64,000 nt of DNA from positions 124,001-188,000 of the forward strand of contig NZ_JAEUAN010000004.1 of the NCBI RefSeq assembly GCF_019511445.1, given 5' to 3'. Positions within the stretch are counted from its first letter, which is position 1, and every line of letters starts with the position of its first letter. The translations under genes were made by a program, and so were the position numbers. Of this stretch, positions 27,770 through 36,556 are shown piece after piece. The notes under the pieces were generated by a model. That model saw nothing but the letters and a program-made list of their open reading frames with translations. It did not search any database and was not told the origin of the DNA. Source of the DNA: Aliirhizobium wenxiniae. Its GTDB lineage: Bacteria > Pseudomonadota > Alphaproteobacteria > Rhizobiales > Rhizobiaceae.

Positions 27770-29170
27770 TCAGCACTCCACCACATTGACGGCAAGCCCG
27801 CCGGTGGAGGTTTCCTTGTACTTCTCGCTCATGTCATTGCCGGTCTGGCGCATCGTCTCGATACAGGCATCGAGCGGCACGAAATGCGTGCCGTCGCCCT
27901 TGATGGCAAGCGAGGCTGCAGTCACGGCCTTTACCGCGCCCAAGGCATTGCGTTCGATACACGGGACCTGAACGAGGCCTGCAATCGGATCGCAGGTCAT
28001 GCCGAGATGGTGTTCTAGCGCAATTTCCGCAGCATTCTCGATCTGCTCCGGTGAGCCGCCCATCACGGCCGCAAGCCCGGCAGCGGCCATAGCAGCAGCA
28101 GACCCCACCTCGCCCTGACAGCCGACCTCTGCACCGGAGATCGAGGCATTGTGCTTGATGATGCCGCCGATCGCGGCAGCCGTCAGCAGGAACTCGCGGA
28201 TATCATCCTTCGTCGCATCATCATGGAAATGCAGGTAATATTTGAGCGTCGCCGGAATGACGCCGGCAGCACCATTGGTCGGCGCGGTCACGACACGCCC
28301 ACCGCCGGCATTTTCCTCGTTCACCGCCATGGCGTAAACCGACAGCCAGTCGTTGGCGAGGAGGGGATTGGGCCTGTTGCTGCGCCATTCTTCGTTGAGC
28401 CGATCATGGATCGCCCTCGCCCGCCGCTTGACCTTGAGCCCGCCCGGCATGATGCCATCGACCTTCAAGCCGCGATCGATACAGCCGTTCATCGCCTCCC
28501 AGATCGCGTCGATCCCTTCGTTGAGCGCCTGCTCATTCGTCCGGGTCAACTCGTTGGCGCGCTTCATCTGCGCGATCGACAGACCTGCGCCATGCGACAT
28601 GTCGAGCATCTGTCGGGCGGTCGCAAACGGATAAGGCACGCGCTCGCCGCCGCCTGCATCCTTCGTTGCGCGCATGGCCTCAAGCTCGGTATCGGTGACG
28701 ACGAAACCGCCGCCGATCGAATAATAGATACGCTTGAGGAGCAGCCTGCCGTTTTTGTCGAGCGCCGAAAAGCTCATGCCGTTGGCGTGGCCGGGCAGAG
28801 CCTGCTTCTTGTCGAAGATCAGGTCCGTCTTCGGCTGAAAATCATAAGTCGGATGGCCGGGCGGCGTAACGCGACCGATCCGCTCCACCTCTTCGATGAT
28901 AGCATCCATCCGGTCAGGATCGACCGTATTCGGTGATTCGCCCATCAGGCCGAGAATAACCGCCCTTCCCGTTCCGTGACCGATGCCGGTGAAGGCGAGC
29001 GAGCCGTGCAGCGAAGCCTGAAGGGCCGCGACATGGGCACCGGCAGGACGCGGCCAGTCGTCCGAGAGAATAAGGTCGAGAAACCGGTTAGCCGCCGACA
29101 TCGGTCCCATCGTGTGGGAACTCGACGGGCCGATGCCGATCTTGAAAACGTCGAAGACGGATAGGAACAT
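27770..29170 (-). CDS. sdaA: L-serine ammonia-lyase, iron-sulfur dependent, single chain
   Basis: A 466-residue enzyme that deaminates L-serine to pyruvate. The regulatory-type beta domain (1-150) is fused to the catalytic alpha domain. Three cluster cysteines are Cys351 ([10 protein letters not shown]), Cys393 (MTCDPIAG) and Cys404 (VPCIERN). The last residue of the protein is Cys466, matching the tail-in-mouth ligand known from type 2 L-serine dehydratases. The ATG at the window's 29170 side is preceded by a weak site. It probably feeds serine carbon into pyruvate; no operon partner is evident. Confidence 0.96.
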   Translation of the reverse strand: MFLSVFDVFKIGIGPSSSHTMGPMSAANRFLDLILSDDWPRPAGAHVAALQASLHGSLAFTGIGHGTGRAVILGLMGESPNTVDPDRMDAIIEEVERIGRVTPPGHPTYDFQPKTDLIFDKKQALPGHANGMSFSALDKNGRLLLKRIYYSIGGGFVVTDTELEAMRATKDAGGGERVPYPFATARQMLDMSHGAGLSIAQMKRANELTRTNEQALNEGIDAIWEAMNGCIDRGLKVDGIMPGGLKVKRRARAIHDRLNEEWRSNRPNPLLANDWLSVYAMAVNEENAGGGRVVTAPTNGAAGVIPATLKYYLHFHDDATKDDIREFLLTAAAIGGIIKHNASISGAEVGCQGEVGSAAAMAAAGLAAVMGGSPEQIENAAEIALEHHLGMTCDPIAGLVQVPCIERNALGAVKAVTAASLAIKGDGTHFVPLDACIETMRQTGNDMSEKYKETSTGGLAVNVVEC

Positions 29171-29436
29171 GGAATTTCTTCAATCCAGATATTGGCCAGA
29201 TACTGACTGCCCGAGAGGGAACGATCACAGCCTATGTCATATGAGTGTGCCGTCATGTTGGCAGTCCGACACCCTATTGGACATCAACGACATCACACGC
29301 GCATCCCATATGCTGCCTCGACCATGGATGCGCAAGTCCGGACAAACTGTTGTCAGGAATTGTCCGCTCCCCTTGCCGCCGCGAATGAAACAACGCAAAA
29401 GTCGGATCACACGATTTCGGCTCCCGGCAGTTTTCC

Positions 29437-30129
29437 ATGATTCTGGCAGATTACATTGCGCTCGCCCTCTTCGCCTTTCTGTGGACGGCCTATTCCTGGT
29501 TTTCAGCGGGTTCGGGCGGAAAATATCTGCCACGGCAGAGCCTTAACCAGGCGATGGTCGAGCGCCGCCATCGCTGGATCTACAATTCCCTGAAGCGCGA
29601 ACTGCGGATGATCGACACACAGATCTTTGCAGGATTGCAGAATGGAACGGCCTTTTTCGCCACCTCGTCGATCTTCGCGCTGGGCAGCTGCTTCGCGCTT
29701 CTCGGCTCGACCGACAAGGTGAACGCGATCTTCTCCCACCTGCCCTTCGTGCCCTATGGCGGACAAGCCGTTTTCGAGTTGAAGGTTGGCGGACTGGCCT
29801 TTCTTCTCGGCCATGCTTTCTTCAAGTTCGGCTGGGCCTATCGGCTGTTCAACTACTGCACGATCCTGTTCGGCGCGCTGCCGATGACCAAGGAAGCCGA
29901 GGCCGATCCCGAGGCTGCGCGAAAAGCGGCCAATCATGTGATCAGGATGAACATGATCGCCGCGAAACACTTCAATTCCGGCCTGAGGACACTTTTTCTG
30001 TCGATCGGCTATCTCGGTTGGTTCGCCGGACCCTATGTGTTCATGGCAACGACGGTGATCATCATCGTCGCGCTGATCCGTCGCCAGTATTTTTCCGAGG
30101 CACGGCTCGCCATCATGGATGACGACTAA
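29437..30129 (+). CDS. DUF599 family membrane protein
   Basis: A 230-residue integral membrane protein with about four hydrophobic segments (3-20, 68-90, 115-140, 195-215). The N-terminal DYIALALFAFLWTAYSWF and the WIYNSLKRELRMIDTQIFAGLQNGTAFFAST-like segment are diagnostic for DUF599, which has no known function. The DUF1624 gene follows within about a dozen bases, so the pair is probably one operon. Confidence 0.83.
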   Translation: MILADYIALALFAFLWTAYSWFSAGSGGKYLPRQSLNQAMVERRHRWIYNSLKRELRMIDTQIFAGLQNGTAFFATSSIFALGSCFALLGSTDKVNAIFSHLPFVPYGGQAVFELKVGGLAFLLGHAFFKFGWAYRLFNYCTILFGALPMTKEAEADPEAARKAANHVIRMNMIAAKHFNSGLRTLFLSIGYLGWFAGPYVFMATTVIIIVALIRRQYFSEARLAIMDDD

Positions 30130-30141
30130 GGATTGAGTAGA

Positions 30142-31140
30142 TTGACTGCAGCCGACACCCAAACGCAGCCGACAGGCGAGCGTCCGCCGCGTATTTTGTT
30201 GATCGACACACTTCGCGGCATAGCCTTGATCGCTATGGCGACATACCACTTCACCTGGGATCTGGAATTTTTCGGCTATGTCGACCCCGGCACGGCGACA
30301 CAGGGCTTCTTCCGCCTCTATGCCCGCGCGATCGCCAGCTCCTTCCTGTTTCTCGCTGGCGTAAGCCTGGTTCTGGCGCATGGCCGCGGCATACGCTGGC
30401 CGGCATTCCGCAAAAGGCTGGCAATCGTCGCAGGCGCGGCCATCGCCATCAGCATCGCAACGCTTTTCGCCTTTCCGCAGGAATGGATCTTCTTCGGCAT
30501 ATTGCACAATATTGCCCTATCGAGCCTGATCGGCTTGGCCTTCCTGCAACTGCCCCTCGCTTTCGCCTTCGCGGTGCCGATCCTGATCGTCATCGGCATG
30601 GCTATCGATGCCACGGCCATACCAGGCATGCTGCAGTCATCGCTGTTCGATACACGTTGGCTTGCCTGGATCGGCTTTGCGGAATTCCCGCCGCGCTCGA
30701 ACGACTACGTACCGCTGTTCCCCTGGCTGGCCGCACTTCTGACGGGGATAGCAGTCGCCCGGCTTTCGATCGTCCGCGGCTGGACCGGACGGCTGGCCGA
30801 TGTTCAACGCAACGACACGATACTCGCCAAGGCCGGGCGTCACAGCCTGATCGTTTATCTGGTACACCAGCCGATCCTGCTTGCTCTCGTCTATCTCTTT
30901 TCGCTTGTTTCCCCGGCACCCGCGCCTGATCCACGGGTCGTCTACATGAACAGCTGCCAACCGAGCTGCCTGCGCGAAACCAGCGATAAAGCTCTCTGCG
31001 AGCGTTTTTGCGGTTGCACGGCCGACAAGCTGATCACTGAGCAACTAATGACGCCGTTGCAGAACGGCGAGATCAGTGCGCAGGACAACCGGATTGGGAT
31101 TATGGCTCAGGAATGCTCGATCAGCGCCGCGCAGCCATGA
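30142..31140 (+). CDS. DUF1624/heparan-alpha-glucosaminide N-acetyltransferase-like membrane protein with Cys-rich tail
   Basis: A 332-residue polytopic protein with the DUF1624 signature RILLIDTLRGIALIAMATYHFTWDL and about eight membrane segments, suggesting a membrane acyltransferase. The last some 65 residues form a soluble tail with seven cysteines (NSCQPSC, LCERFCGC, QEC), probably disulfide-linked in the periplasm. AAGGA lies 9 bases before a TTG, which I take as start; a TTG at 30133 is too close to that site. Twelve bases separate it from the DUF599 gene. Substrate unknown. Confidence 0.78.
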   Translation: MTAADTQTQPTGERPPRILLIDTLRGIALIAMATYHFTWDLEFFGYVDPGTATQGFFRLYARAIASSFLFLAGVSLVLAHGRGIRWPAFRKRLAIVAGAAIAISIATLFAFPQEWIFFGILHNIALSSLIGLAFLQLPLAFAFAVPILIVIGMAIDATAIPGMLQSSLFDTRWLAWIGFAEFPPRSNDYVPLFPWLAALLTGIAVARLSIVRGWTGRLADVQRNDTILAKAGRHSLIVYLVHQPILLALVYLFSLVSPAPAPDPRVVYMNSCQPSCLRETSDKALCERFCGCTADKLITEQLMTPLQNGEISAQDNRIGIMAQECSISAAQP

Positions 31141-31152
31141 GGCCGGAAAGCC

Positions 31153-31539
31153 TCAGGTGCCGACGCCGATCTCAGCCAGACGCGTAAGGCAGGCCTCTTC
31201 GACATTGTCGAGTTCGGCCAGTGTCTCGTCGATATCCTTGCGCTTCTGGCGAAGCTCGTCGCGCTTTTCGTCAACGCGTTTCATCAGCAGCTTGAGCTGG
31301 CCCATTTCGCCGGGCGGCTCCCTGTAGACCTGAATGATCTCGCGAATTTCGGAGATCGTGAAGCCGATACGGCGTCCACGCAATATTTCCAGAAGCAGGC
31401 GGCGGTCCGCTGCCCGGAACAGACGTGTCCGACCGCGGCGTTCGGGATGGAGTAGCCCTTCGTCCTCGTAAAACCGCAACGTACGCGTCGATACGCCGAA
31501 TTCGCGGGTCAGTTCGGTAATGCTGTAATATTTGTCCAC
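31153..31539 (-). CDS. MerR family transcriptional regulator
   Basis: A 128-residue regulator. The winged-helix N-terminus YYSITELTREFGVSTRTLRFYEDEGLL (4-30) and the RRGRTRLF turn are typical of MerR; a coiled-coil helix at 75-118 would dimerise it. There is no conserved metal-binding cysteine set (one Cys at 117), so it is not a classical metal sensor. It starts with GTG. The adjacent genes do not reveal its target; such short members often respond to acyl-CoA or oxidative signals. Confidence 0.9.
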   Translation of the reverse strand: MDKYYSITELTREFGVSTRTLRFYEDEGLLHPERRGRTRLFRAADRRLLLEILRGRRIGFTISEIREIIQVYREPPGEMGQLKLLMKRVDEKRDELRQKRKDIDETLAELDNVEEACLTRLAEIGVGT

Positions 31540-31599
31540 GTCGTATCCCTGCTGTGGCCCGCGAAAATAATTGACTTTTACGTAACAGTCAAATCGCGC

Positions 31600-33015
31600 C
31601 TAATGTAGCAGCCACAGTGTCGCAAGACCGAGGAAACTCATGAAGCCGGTCATATCGGTGATCGCGGTCACGAATACCGCCGACGAAACCGCCGGGTCGG
31701 TTCCGGCCTTGTCGAGCAGAAGCGGGATCATCATACCAGCCATTGCGGCGGCAAACATGTTGATCATCATCGCCGATGCAATCACCATTCCGAGGTGAAA
31801 ATCGGCAAACCACCAGCCGGCGACCGACCCGACAACCGTGCCGAACAGCATGCCGTTGATAAGCCCGACGCCCGCTTCGCGCCGCACGACGCGCCAGGCA
31901 TTGTGAATATCGAGATCGCGGGTAGCGAGAGCGCGCACCGTCACAGTCATCGTCTGCGACCCGGCATTGCCGCCCATGCCGGCAACGATCGGCATCAGGA
32001 TTGCGAGCGCCACGATTTCCTCGATCGTCGCCTCGAACAGTCCGATCACGGATGCCGAAAGAAAAGCGGTCACCAGATTGACCATCAGCCACGGCACGCG
32101 CGAGCGCGACGTATCTTTGACCGAATCGGACAGTTCTTCGTCACCGACACCGGAAAGAAGCCGAAGATCCTCTTCCGCCTCTTCCTGGATCACGTCGACC
32201 ACGTCATCAATCGTCAGCACGCCAACGAGGCGGCCATTGTCATCGACGACGGCGGCGGACAGAAGGTCGTATTGTTCGAAAATCTGGGCCGCTTCTTCCT
32301 GGTCCATGTCGGCCGGGATCGGATGGTTGGTCTCCCGCATGATCGTCTCGATGCGGATTTGCCGCTTGCAGCGCAGAATGCGGTCGAGGTCGATGATGCC
32401 GAGAAGCCGGAAAGTCGGGTCGATGACAAAAATCTGCGAAAAACTGTCCGGCAGGTTTTCCTCGTCGCGCAGGTAATCGATCGTCTGACCGACGGTCCAG
32501 AATGGCGGCACGGCGACGAATTCCGTCTGCATGCGCCGGCCGGCGGAGCTTTCCGGATAATCCAGCGCGCGCCTTAAGCGAACCCGCTCGGTAAACGGCA
32601 GTTGCGCGAGAATTTCTTCCCGGTCCTGATGGTCGAGGTCTTCGAGAATATAGACGGCATCGTCCGAATCGAGATCGCCGATCGCCGCTGCGATCTGCGC
32701 GTTCGGCATCTGGTCGACGATTTCCATACGGATGGCTTCGTCGACTTCGGTAAGCGCCGTGAGGTCGAAATCCTTGCCGAGCAATTTGACCAGCGCAAGT
32801 CGCTGATCCGGCAGGATCGATTCGAGCAGGTCACCGAGTTCGGATTCGTGCAGTCTGGCGACATTCTGGCGAAGGAAAAGCACATCGCGATCGGCAACGG
32901 CTGCGCCGACGCGCGCCAGAAAGTCGGACCGGATCGAACCGTCTTCGGAATAGATATCGTGCCCTTCGCCGCCGACTTTCGGGCTGATGAGGGTGTCGTC
33001 TTCCATATCACTCAT
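31600..33015 (-). CDS. mgtE: Magnesium transporter MgtE
   Basis: A 471-residue Mg2+ channel/transporter. The cytosolic N domain (about 1-130, SDDAVYILEDLDHQDREEIL) is followed by two CBS motifs (about 135-255) and a C-terminal membrane domain of five helices, including GMGGNAGSQTMTV, the family's pore signature. N and CBS domains gate the channel by intracellular Mg2+. I use the ATG at 33015 (a TTG lies before it). No M-box-type leader is seen in the 178 bases upstream. Confidence 0.96.
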   Translation of the reverse strand: MSDMEDDTLISPKVGGEGHDIYSEDGSIRSDFLARVGAAVADRDVLFLRQNVARLHESELGDLLESILPDQRLALVKLLGKDFDLTALTEVDEAIRMEIVDQMPNAQIAAAIGDLDSDDAVYILEDLDHQDREEILAQLPFTERVRLRRALDYPESSAGRRMQTEFVAVPPFWTVGQTIDYLRDEENLPDSFSQIFVIDPTFRLLGIIDLDRILRCKRQIRIETIMRETNHPIPADMDQEEAAQIFEQYDLLSAAVVDDNGRLVGVLTIDDVVDVIQEEAEEDLRLLSGVGDEELSDSVKDTSRSRVPWLMVNLVTAFLSASVIGLFEATIEEIVALAILMPIVAGMGGNAGSQTMTVTVRALATRDLDIHNAWRVVRREAGVGLINGMLFGTVVGSVAGWWFADFHLGMVIASAMMINMFAAAMAGMMIPLLLDKAGTDPAVSSAVFVTAITDMTGFMSFLGLATLWLLH

Positions 33016-33193
33016 CAACCGCCCTCGCCTTGCACGATTGCCGCAGCCGGAGCAGCGACGGAAAACATATAGTCAACAATCAGATAGCATGAAAGACTGA
33101 AGCAATTTTATCGACAGCCGCAATATGGCTTTCGATGCGCATTTCCTTATGGAGTGGCAGATCTGCCGCCATGCCAAGATCAAGAGAAACGAC

Positions 33194-33685
33194 ATGACTG
33201 TCCGCACCATTCTGACCTATCCCGATCCAGGCCTTTCGACGATCTGCGAGCCGGTTACAAGCTTCGATACAGAGCTATCGACACTGGCGCAGGATTTGCT
33301 CGAAACGATGCGCGCCGCACCCGGCATTGGCATCACGGCCGCGCATATCGGCGTCTTCCAGCGTATCTTCGTGCTGGAACTCTCTCCGACCCAGGGGCCG
33401 CTTTATTACGTGAACCCCGAGATTCTATGGGCAGGCGAAGAAATCATCCGGCATACGGAAGGCAGCGTTTCGATGCCCGGTGCGACAGATGACGTGGAGC
33501 GCCCTCGCCATATCAGGATTCGTTATCAGGATCTGTCCGGCAATTTCCACGAGGAAGAGGCCAAGGATTTTCATGCCGTCTGCATCCAGCACGAAATCGA
33601 TCAGCTCGATGGCATTTTCTGGCTGAAGCGGCTGTCGCGACTGAAGCGGGAGCGGCTAGTGAAAAAGTGGCTGAAGGAAAAATAG
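33194..33685 (+). CDS. Peptide deformylase-like protein lacking metal ligands
   Basis: A 163-residue protein of the Def fold. All three motifs are present but changed: GIGITAAH at 44-51 (His for the conserved Gln), EGSVS at 89-93 (Ser91 for the metal-binding Cys) and HEIDQ at 133-137 (Gln for the second His). Only His133 and Glu134 of the active site remain, so normal formyl-methionine deformylation is unlikely. Similar divergent copies exist in other rhizobia (recollection), so it is probably a conserved pseudoenzyme rather than a decaying gene. Confidence 0.82.
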   Translation: MTVRTILTYPDPGLSTICEPVTSFDTELSTLAQDLLETMRAAPGIGITAAHIGVFQRIFVLELSPTQGPLYYVNPEILWAGEEIIRHTEGSVSMPGATDDVERPRHIRIRYQDLSGNFHEEEAKDFHAVCIQHEIDQLDGIFWLKRLSRLKRERLVKKWLKEK

Positions 33686-33751
33686 CATTTTCCTGCGAAC
33701 CCTGGGGAGACTCGCGCGTTACCCGCTCATGGTTGAACGAGGAGAAAGACC

Positions 33752-34003
33752 ATGACGGAAACATCCAAGATCGAAGACAGCAAACTCAGTAGTGATGTCG
33801 CGGCACGCATTGCCTCATTGCCGGATATAGATACGTCCGCCGTCGAACCTCATATGGAGGGCACGACTGTGGTTCTGGAGGGTGCTGTCGATACGATCAT
33901 GACGGCGCGCAAGGTTATTCTGGCGACGGAAACGGTCGATGGTGTCCATGATGTGGAAAATCATCTGACACTGACTGGCACCAAGACAGGTTTGCAGAGC
34001 TAG
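33752..34003 (+). CDS. Small BON-domain protein
   Basis: An 83-residue protein consisting of one BON module (about 12-76; EGTTVVLEGAVDTIMTARKV and GVHDVENHL are its core strand-helix elements). No signal peptide is visible. GGAGAAA precedes the ATG. A second BON gene follows in the same direction, 52 bases on, so a shared role at membranes or in stress is possible. Confidence 0.8.
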   Translation: MTETSKIEDSKLSSDVAARIASLPDIDTSAVEPHMEGTTVVLEGAVDTIMTARKVILATETVDGVHDVENHLTLTGTKTGLQS

Positions 34004-34055
34004 AAACGAGCGTTCTGCAGGTCGCTGCACAAACGGAATTCCCAACGGAGGCATC

Positions 34056-34553
34056 ATGTCACCGAAAAGAGACGTAAACGACATCTCCCGCGAAGAGGAT
34101 TTTCGCGACTTCGACGATCGCAACGTTGATGACGGATGGCCCTATGCCGACAAGCCCGGCCAGGCGGCCGGCCCGGTCGATAATGCCGCCTATGGCAATA
34201 CAAATCCCGAGACGGAGACAGGCCGAAATCCGGGCTTTCTTATCGATGAAGCAGGCTTCGACGGACTTCAAGAACCGCAGCGCGACAGCCTGCGGCCCGG
34301 CACGACAGGCCTTGAGAACTGGGACGATCTGGAGGAACGCGTCACCGACGCGATCGACGCCTTGGGCATTATCGATATGGATCTGATCGACATCCATGTC
34401 GACCGGAACAATGTCACGATCGAAGGTCAGGTCGACGATGCCGCCACCTCACACGCCATCGTTAGAGCAGCCCAGAAGGTAAGCGGTATCGGCAGGATCA
34501 TCAACCACCTGCGCCTCGCCGGCGTCGACAGCCGCATTCCGGATGAAGACTGA
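34056..34553 (+). CDS. BON-domain protein
   Basis: A 165-residue protein with an acidic, Gly/Asp-rich disordered first half (1-90) and a C-terminal BON domain (95-158; RVTDAIDAL, NVTIEGQVDD, GRIINHLRL). There is no signal sequence. It probably forms a pair with the preceding small BON protein. Converges with osmC, five bases separating the stops. Confidence 0.82.
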   Translation: MSPKRDVNDISREEDFRDFDDRNVDDGWPYADKPGQAAGPVDNAAYGNTNPETETGRNPGFLIDEAGFDGLQEPQRDSLRPGTTGLENWDDLEERVTDAIDALGIIDMDLIDIHVDRNNVTIEGQVDDAATSHAIVRAAQKVSGIGRIINHLRLAGVDSRIPDED

Positions 34554-34558
34554 ACAGG

Positions 34559-34981
34559 TCAGGGAATACGGAGGGAGATGGCCGGCGGCACCTTCAAGGT
34601 GTTGCTCACCGTGCAGATATCTTCGGCCATATGAACGATATCGCGGCGCTCGTCTGCCGTAAGATCACCATCGATCGTGATTTCGACGATAAACCGCTCG
34701 ATTCGGTATGGCTCTTCAGATGATTTCTCACCTGTTACATCGGCCGACGCGCCATCAAACCGTTCGAGCAGCGAAAGCTTGCTGGCCGCGATCCGCGCAC
34801 TGAGAACAAGGCAGGCGGAAAGTGATGCGAACATCAGGTCGAGCGGATTGAAGCCTTCCTCCGACGCGCCGGTAACGACGCCGATTTCACCGCCTGTTCG
34901 GCTCGTCACCTGCGGGTGACCGTTGCGCTGGAGCTTGGCAACGGCCCCGATCGGGCGCTTCTTTATTTTCAGATCGACCAT
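34559..34981 (-). CDS. OsmC family protein
   Basis: A 140-residue OsmC/Ohr-fold protein. Family members reduce organic hydroperoxides through two cysteines. Cys57 (SLSACLVLSARI) is in the expected helix, and Cys124 (DICTVSNTL) stands for the second; both are present, so peroxidase activity is plausible. The fold hallmark NPLDLMFASLSAC is clear. It directly follows lipB, three bases after its stop, and is probably cotranscribed with it. Confidence 0.88.
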   Translation of the reverse strand: MVDLKIKKRPIGAVAKLQRNGHPQVTSRTGGEIGVVTGASEEGFNPLDLMFASLSACLVLSARIAASKLSLLERFDGASADVTGEKSSEEPYRIERFIVEITIDGDLTADERRDIVHMAEDICTVSNTLKVPPAISLRIP

Positions 34982-34984
34982 GCT

Positions 34985-35707
34985 TTACGCTTTCTCGATA
35001 ACCGTTGGCCCGAAAATGTCTTCGAACGCCTCACGCAGACGAATATCCACATCCTCCATCATCACGAGCATGCCGAGATCGACGAGGCTCGTCACGCCGT
35101 AGGCTGTTACCCCACAGGGAACGATGCCGGAGAAATGCGACAGGTCCGGATCGACATTGAGCGACAGGCCGTGAAAGCTAACCCAGCGCCGAAGGCGAAT
35201 GCCGAAAGCGGCGATCTTGTCCTCCGCCATGCTGCCATCCGGCAGGCGCGGCTTTTCCGGTCGCTGAACCCAGACGCCGACTCGGTCCTCGCGCCGTTCG
35301 CCACGAACATTCATCAGTTCGAGCGTCTGGATCACCAGTTGCTCGAGGGCCGCCACATAGGCGCGCACATCCTGACGGCGACGCTTGAGGTCCAGCATCA
35401 CATAGGCAACCCGCTGGCCGGGACCATGATAGGTATATTCGCCGCCGCGGCCGGTTTCATGAACCGGGAATCGGTTCGGCTCGATCAGGTCGGCGGAGTT
35501 GGCGCTGGTGCCTGCCGTATAAAGTGGTGGGTGTTCCAGCAGCCAGACGAGTTCATCCGCCTTGCCGTCGGCAATGGCGGCGACTTCGCGCTCCATTATC
35601 TCGAGCGCTTCTTCATAGGGTACGGGACAGTCCGAGATGCGCCAGCGTACCGGCGGACAGTGCGCGGCAGGAAACATCTGGTGGTCGAGATCGGTACGTG
35701 TCTGCAT
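34985..35707 (-). CDS. lipB: Lipoyl(octanoyl) transferase
   Basis: A 240-residue enzyme that moves the octanoyl group from acyl carrier protein to lipoyl domains, the first step of lipoate synthesis. Catalytic Lys164 (DKIAAFGIR) and Cys198 (IVPCGV) are present, along with the [12 protein letters not shown] motif (87-98). AGAAGG stands before the chosen ATG; the frame is open to 35743. The product would serve the lipoyl lysine of GcvH, encoded 15 kb away in this window. Confidence 0.96.
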   Translation of the reverse strand: MQTRTDLDHQMFPAAHCPPVRWRISDCPVPYEEALEIMEREVAAIADGKADELVWLLEHPPLYTAGTSANSADLIEPNRFPVHETGRGGEYTYHGPGQRVAYVMLDLKRRRQDVRAYVAALEQLVIQTLELMNVRGERREDRVGVWVQRPEKPRLPDGSMAEDKIAAFGIRLRRWVSFHGLSLNVDPDLSHFSGIVPCGVTAYGVTSLVDLGMLVMMEDVDIRLREAFEDIFGPTVIEKA

Positions 35708-35903
35708 GACAGGCCTTCTGACAAGAAGATTGTGATTTTGCAATGCGCCTCTAAAGCCCGCAAAACAAGGGCTTCATATGAACCGCGAAAGGCGGCGGCT
35801 GTGGACATTGTTTTTTCTTTCAAAAAACTGTCACGGCACACTTGTGCAGCCGGAATCCATTTGCTAGATGCTCCCTCGCCGAAGCAAATCGGCCTACCAC
35901 GAT

Positions 35904-35988
35904 GCGGTCGTGGCGGAATTGGTAGACGCGCAGCGTTGAGGTCGCTGTGGGGCAACCCGTGGAAGTTCGAGTCTTCTCGACCGCACCA
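35904..35988 (+). tRNA. tRNA-Leu (GAG anticodon)
   Basis: An 85-base class II tRNA. The acceptor stem GCGGTCG pairs with CGACCGC, discriminator A and encoded CCA follow. The anticodon stem CAGCG/CGCTG encloses the loop TTGAGGT, whose anticodon GAG (35938-35940) reads CUC and CUU leucine codons. A GGG/CCC variable arm, GGTTCGA-like T loop and a following terminator complete it. Confidence 0.95.
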
Positions 35989-35992
35989 AATT

Positions 35993-36016
35993 AACCCGGC
36001 TTCGGCCGGGTTTTTT
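35993..36016 (+). terminator. Terminator of tRNA-Leu
   Basis: Stem AACCCGGC/GCCGGGTT with a TTCG loop, followed by six T, directly behind the tRNA. Confidence 0.93.
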
Positions 36017-36114
36017 GTTTTCTGGCAATGAGTTACCTGATACGGCGTCCCGCATGCCAAATCATTGCGGGACACCCGGACGGCTTGCCTATTTGCGACA
36101 GAGACGACGCAACA

Positions 36115-36414
36115 TCAGGCGTTGCGAGAGCCTTCGACAGCCAGGGATTGGATCACCAGACGGCAGTTCTCGTTCCCTTGCGGAAGCAGCGTTATGGGAT
36201 CGACCAGACCGGCGCCGACGCCGATTGCATTGGCAGCAGCCCAACCCCAGTTTTCCTGCGCATAACGCAACAGTTCCGGCGCCTCGACGGAAATACACGC
36301 CTTGCCGGCCTCGACGAGTTCCTGCGAAGGCACGCCTTGCAGACGTTCCGACAGTTCCGCCTGAAGCGGCGTCACGACGAATATTGCGAATAGATAACTA
36401 ATGAATTCCGACAA
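36115..36414 (-). CDS. Small exported protein with TTG start
   Basis: A 99-residue protein. CAGGAG stands 7 bases before a TTG at 36414, and translation from there gives at once a signal peptide (EFISYLFAIFVVTPLQAE). The mature part (about 80 residues) has two Cys (KACISVE, ENCRLV) probably joined in the periplasm. Family not recognised. A start at 36498 would place 28 odd residues before the signal, so I rejected it. It is opposite to its neighbours. Confidence 0.65.
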   Translation of the reverse strand: MSEFISYLFAIFVVTPLQAELSERLQGVPSQELVEAGKACISVEAPELLRYAQENWGWAAANAIGVGAGLVDPITLLPQGNENCRLVIQSLAVEGSRNA

Positions 36415-36556
36415 GCTCGCTCTCCTGAGTTCTGACGGGGAGATAGGGATGCCGGATGAGCCGCGCCAGTAGGGCGACGCAATTACCGCTCTCGGCACAG
36501 GCTTGAACCCACCTCGCGGCTATGGTTGAAATTCAAACCCCTTCAGAGTGTTGCCC

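Noticed and set aside
35744..36016. Integration at tRNA-Leu
   Set aside because: A tRNA with CCA and terminator is a usual target, but I see no integrase gene or repeated 3' end nearby.
36028..36393. Plus-strand frame between tRNA and DMT transporter
   Set aside because: The opposite strand has a ribosome site, signal peptide and better composition.
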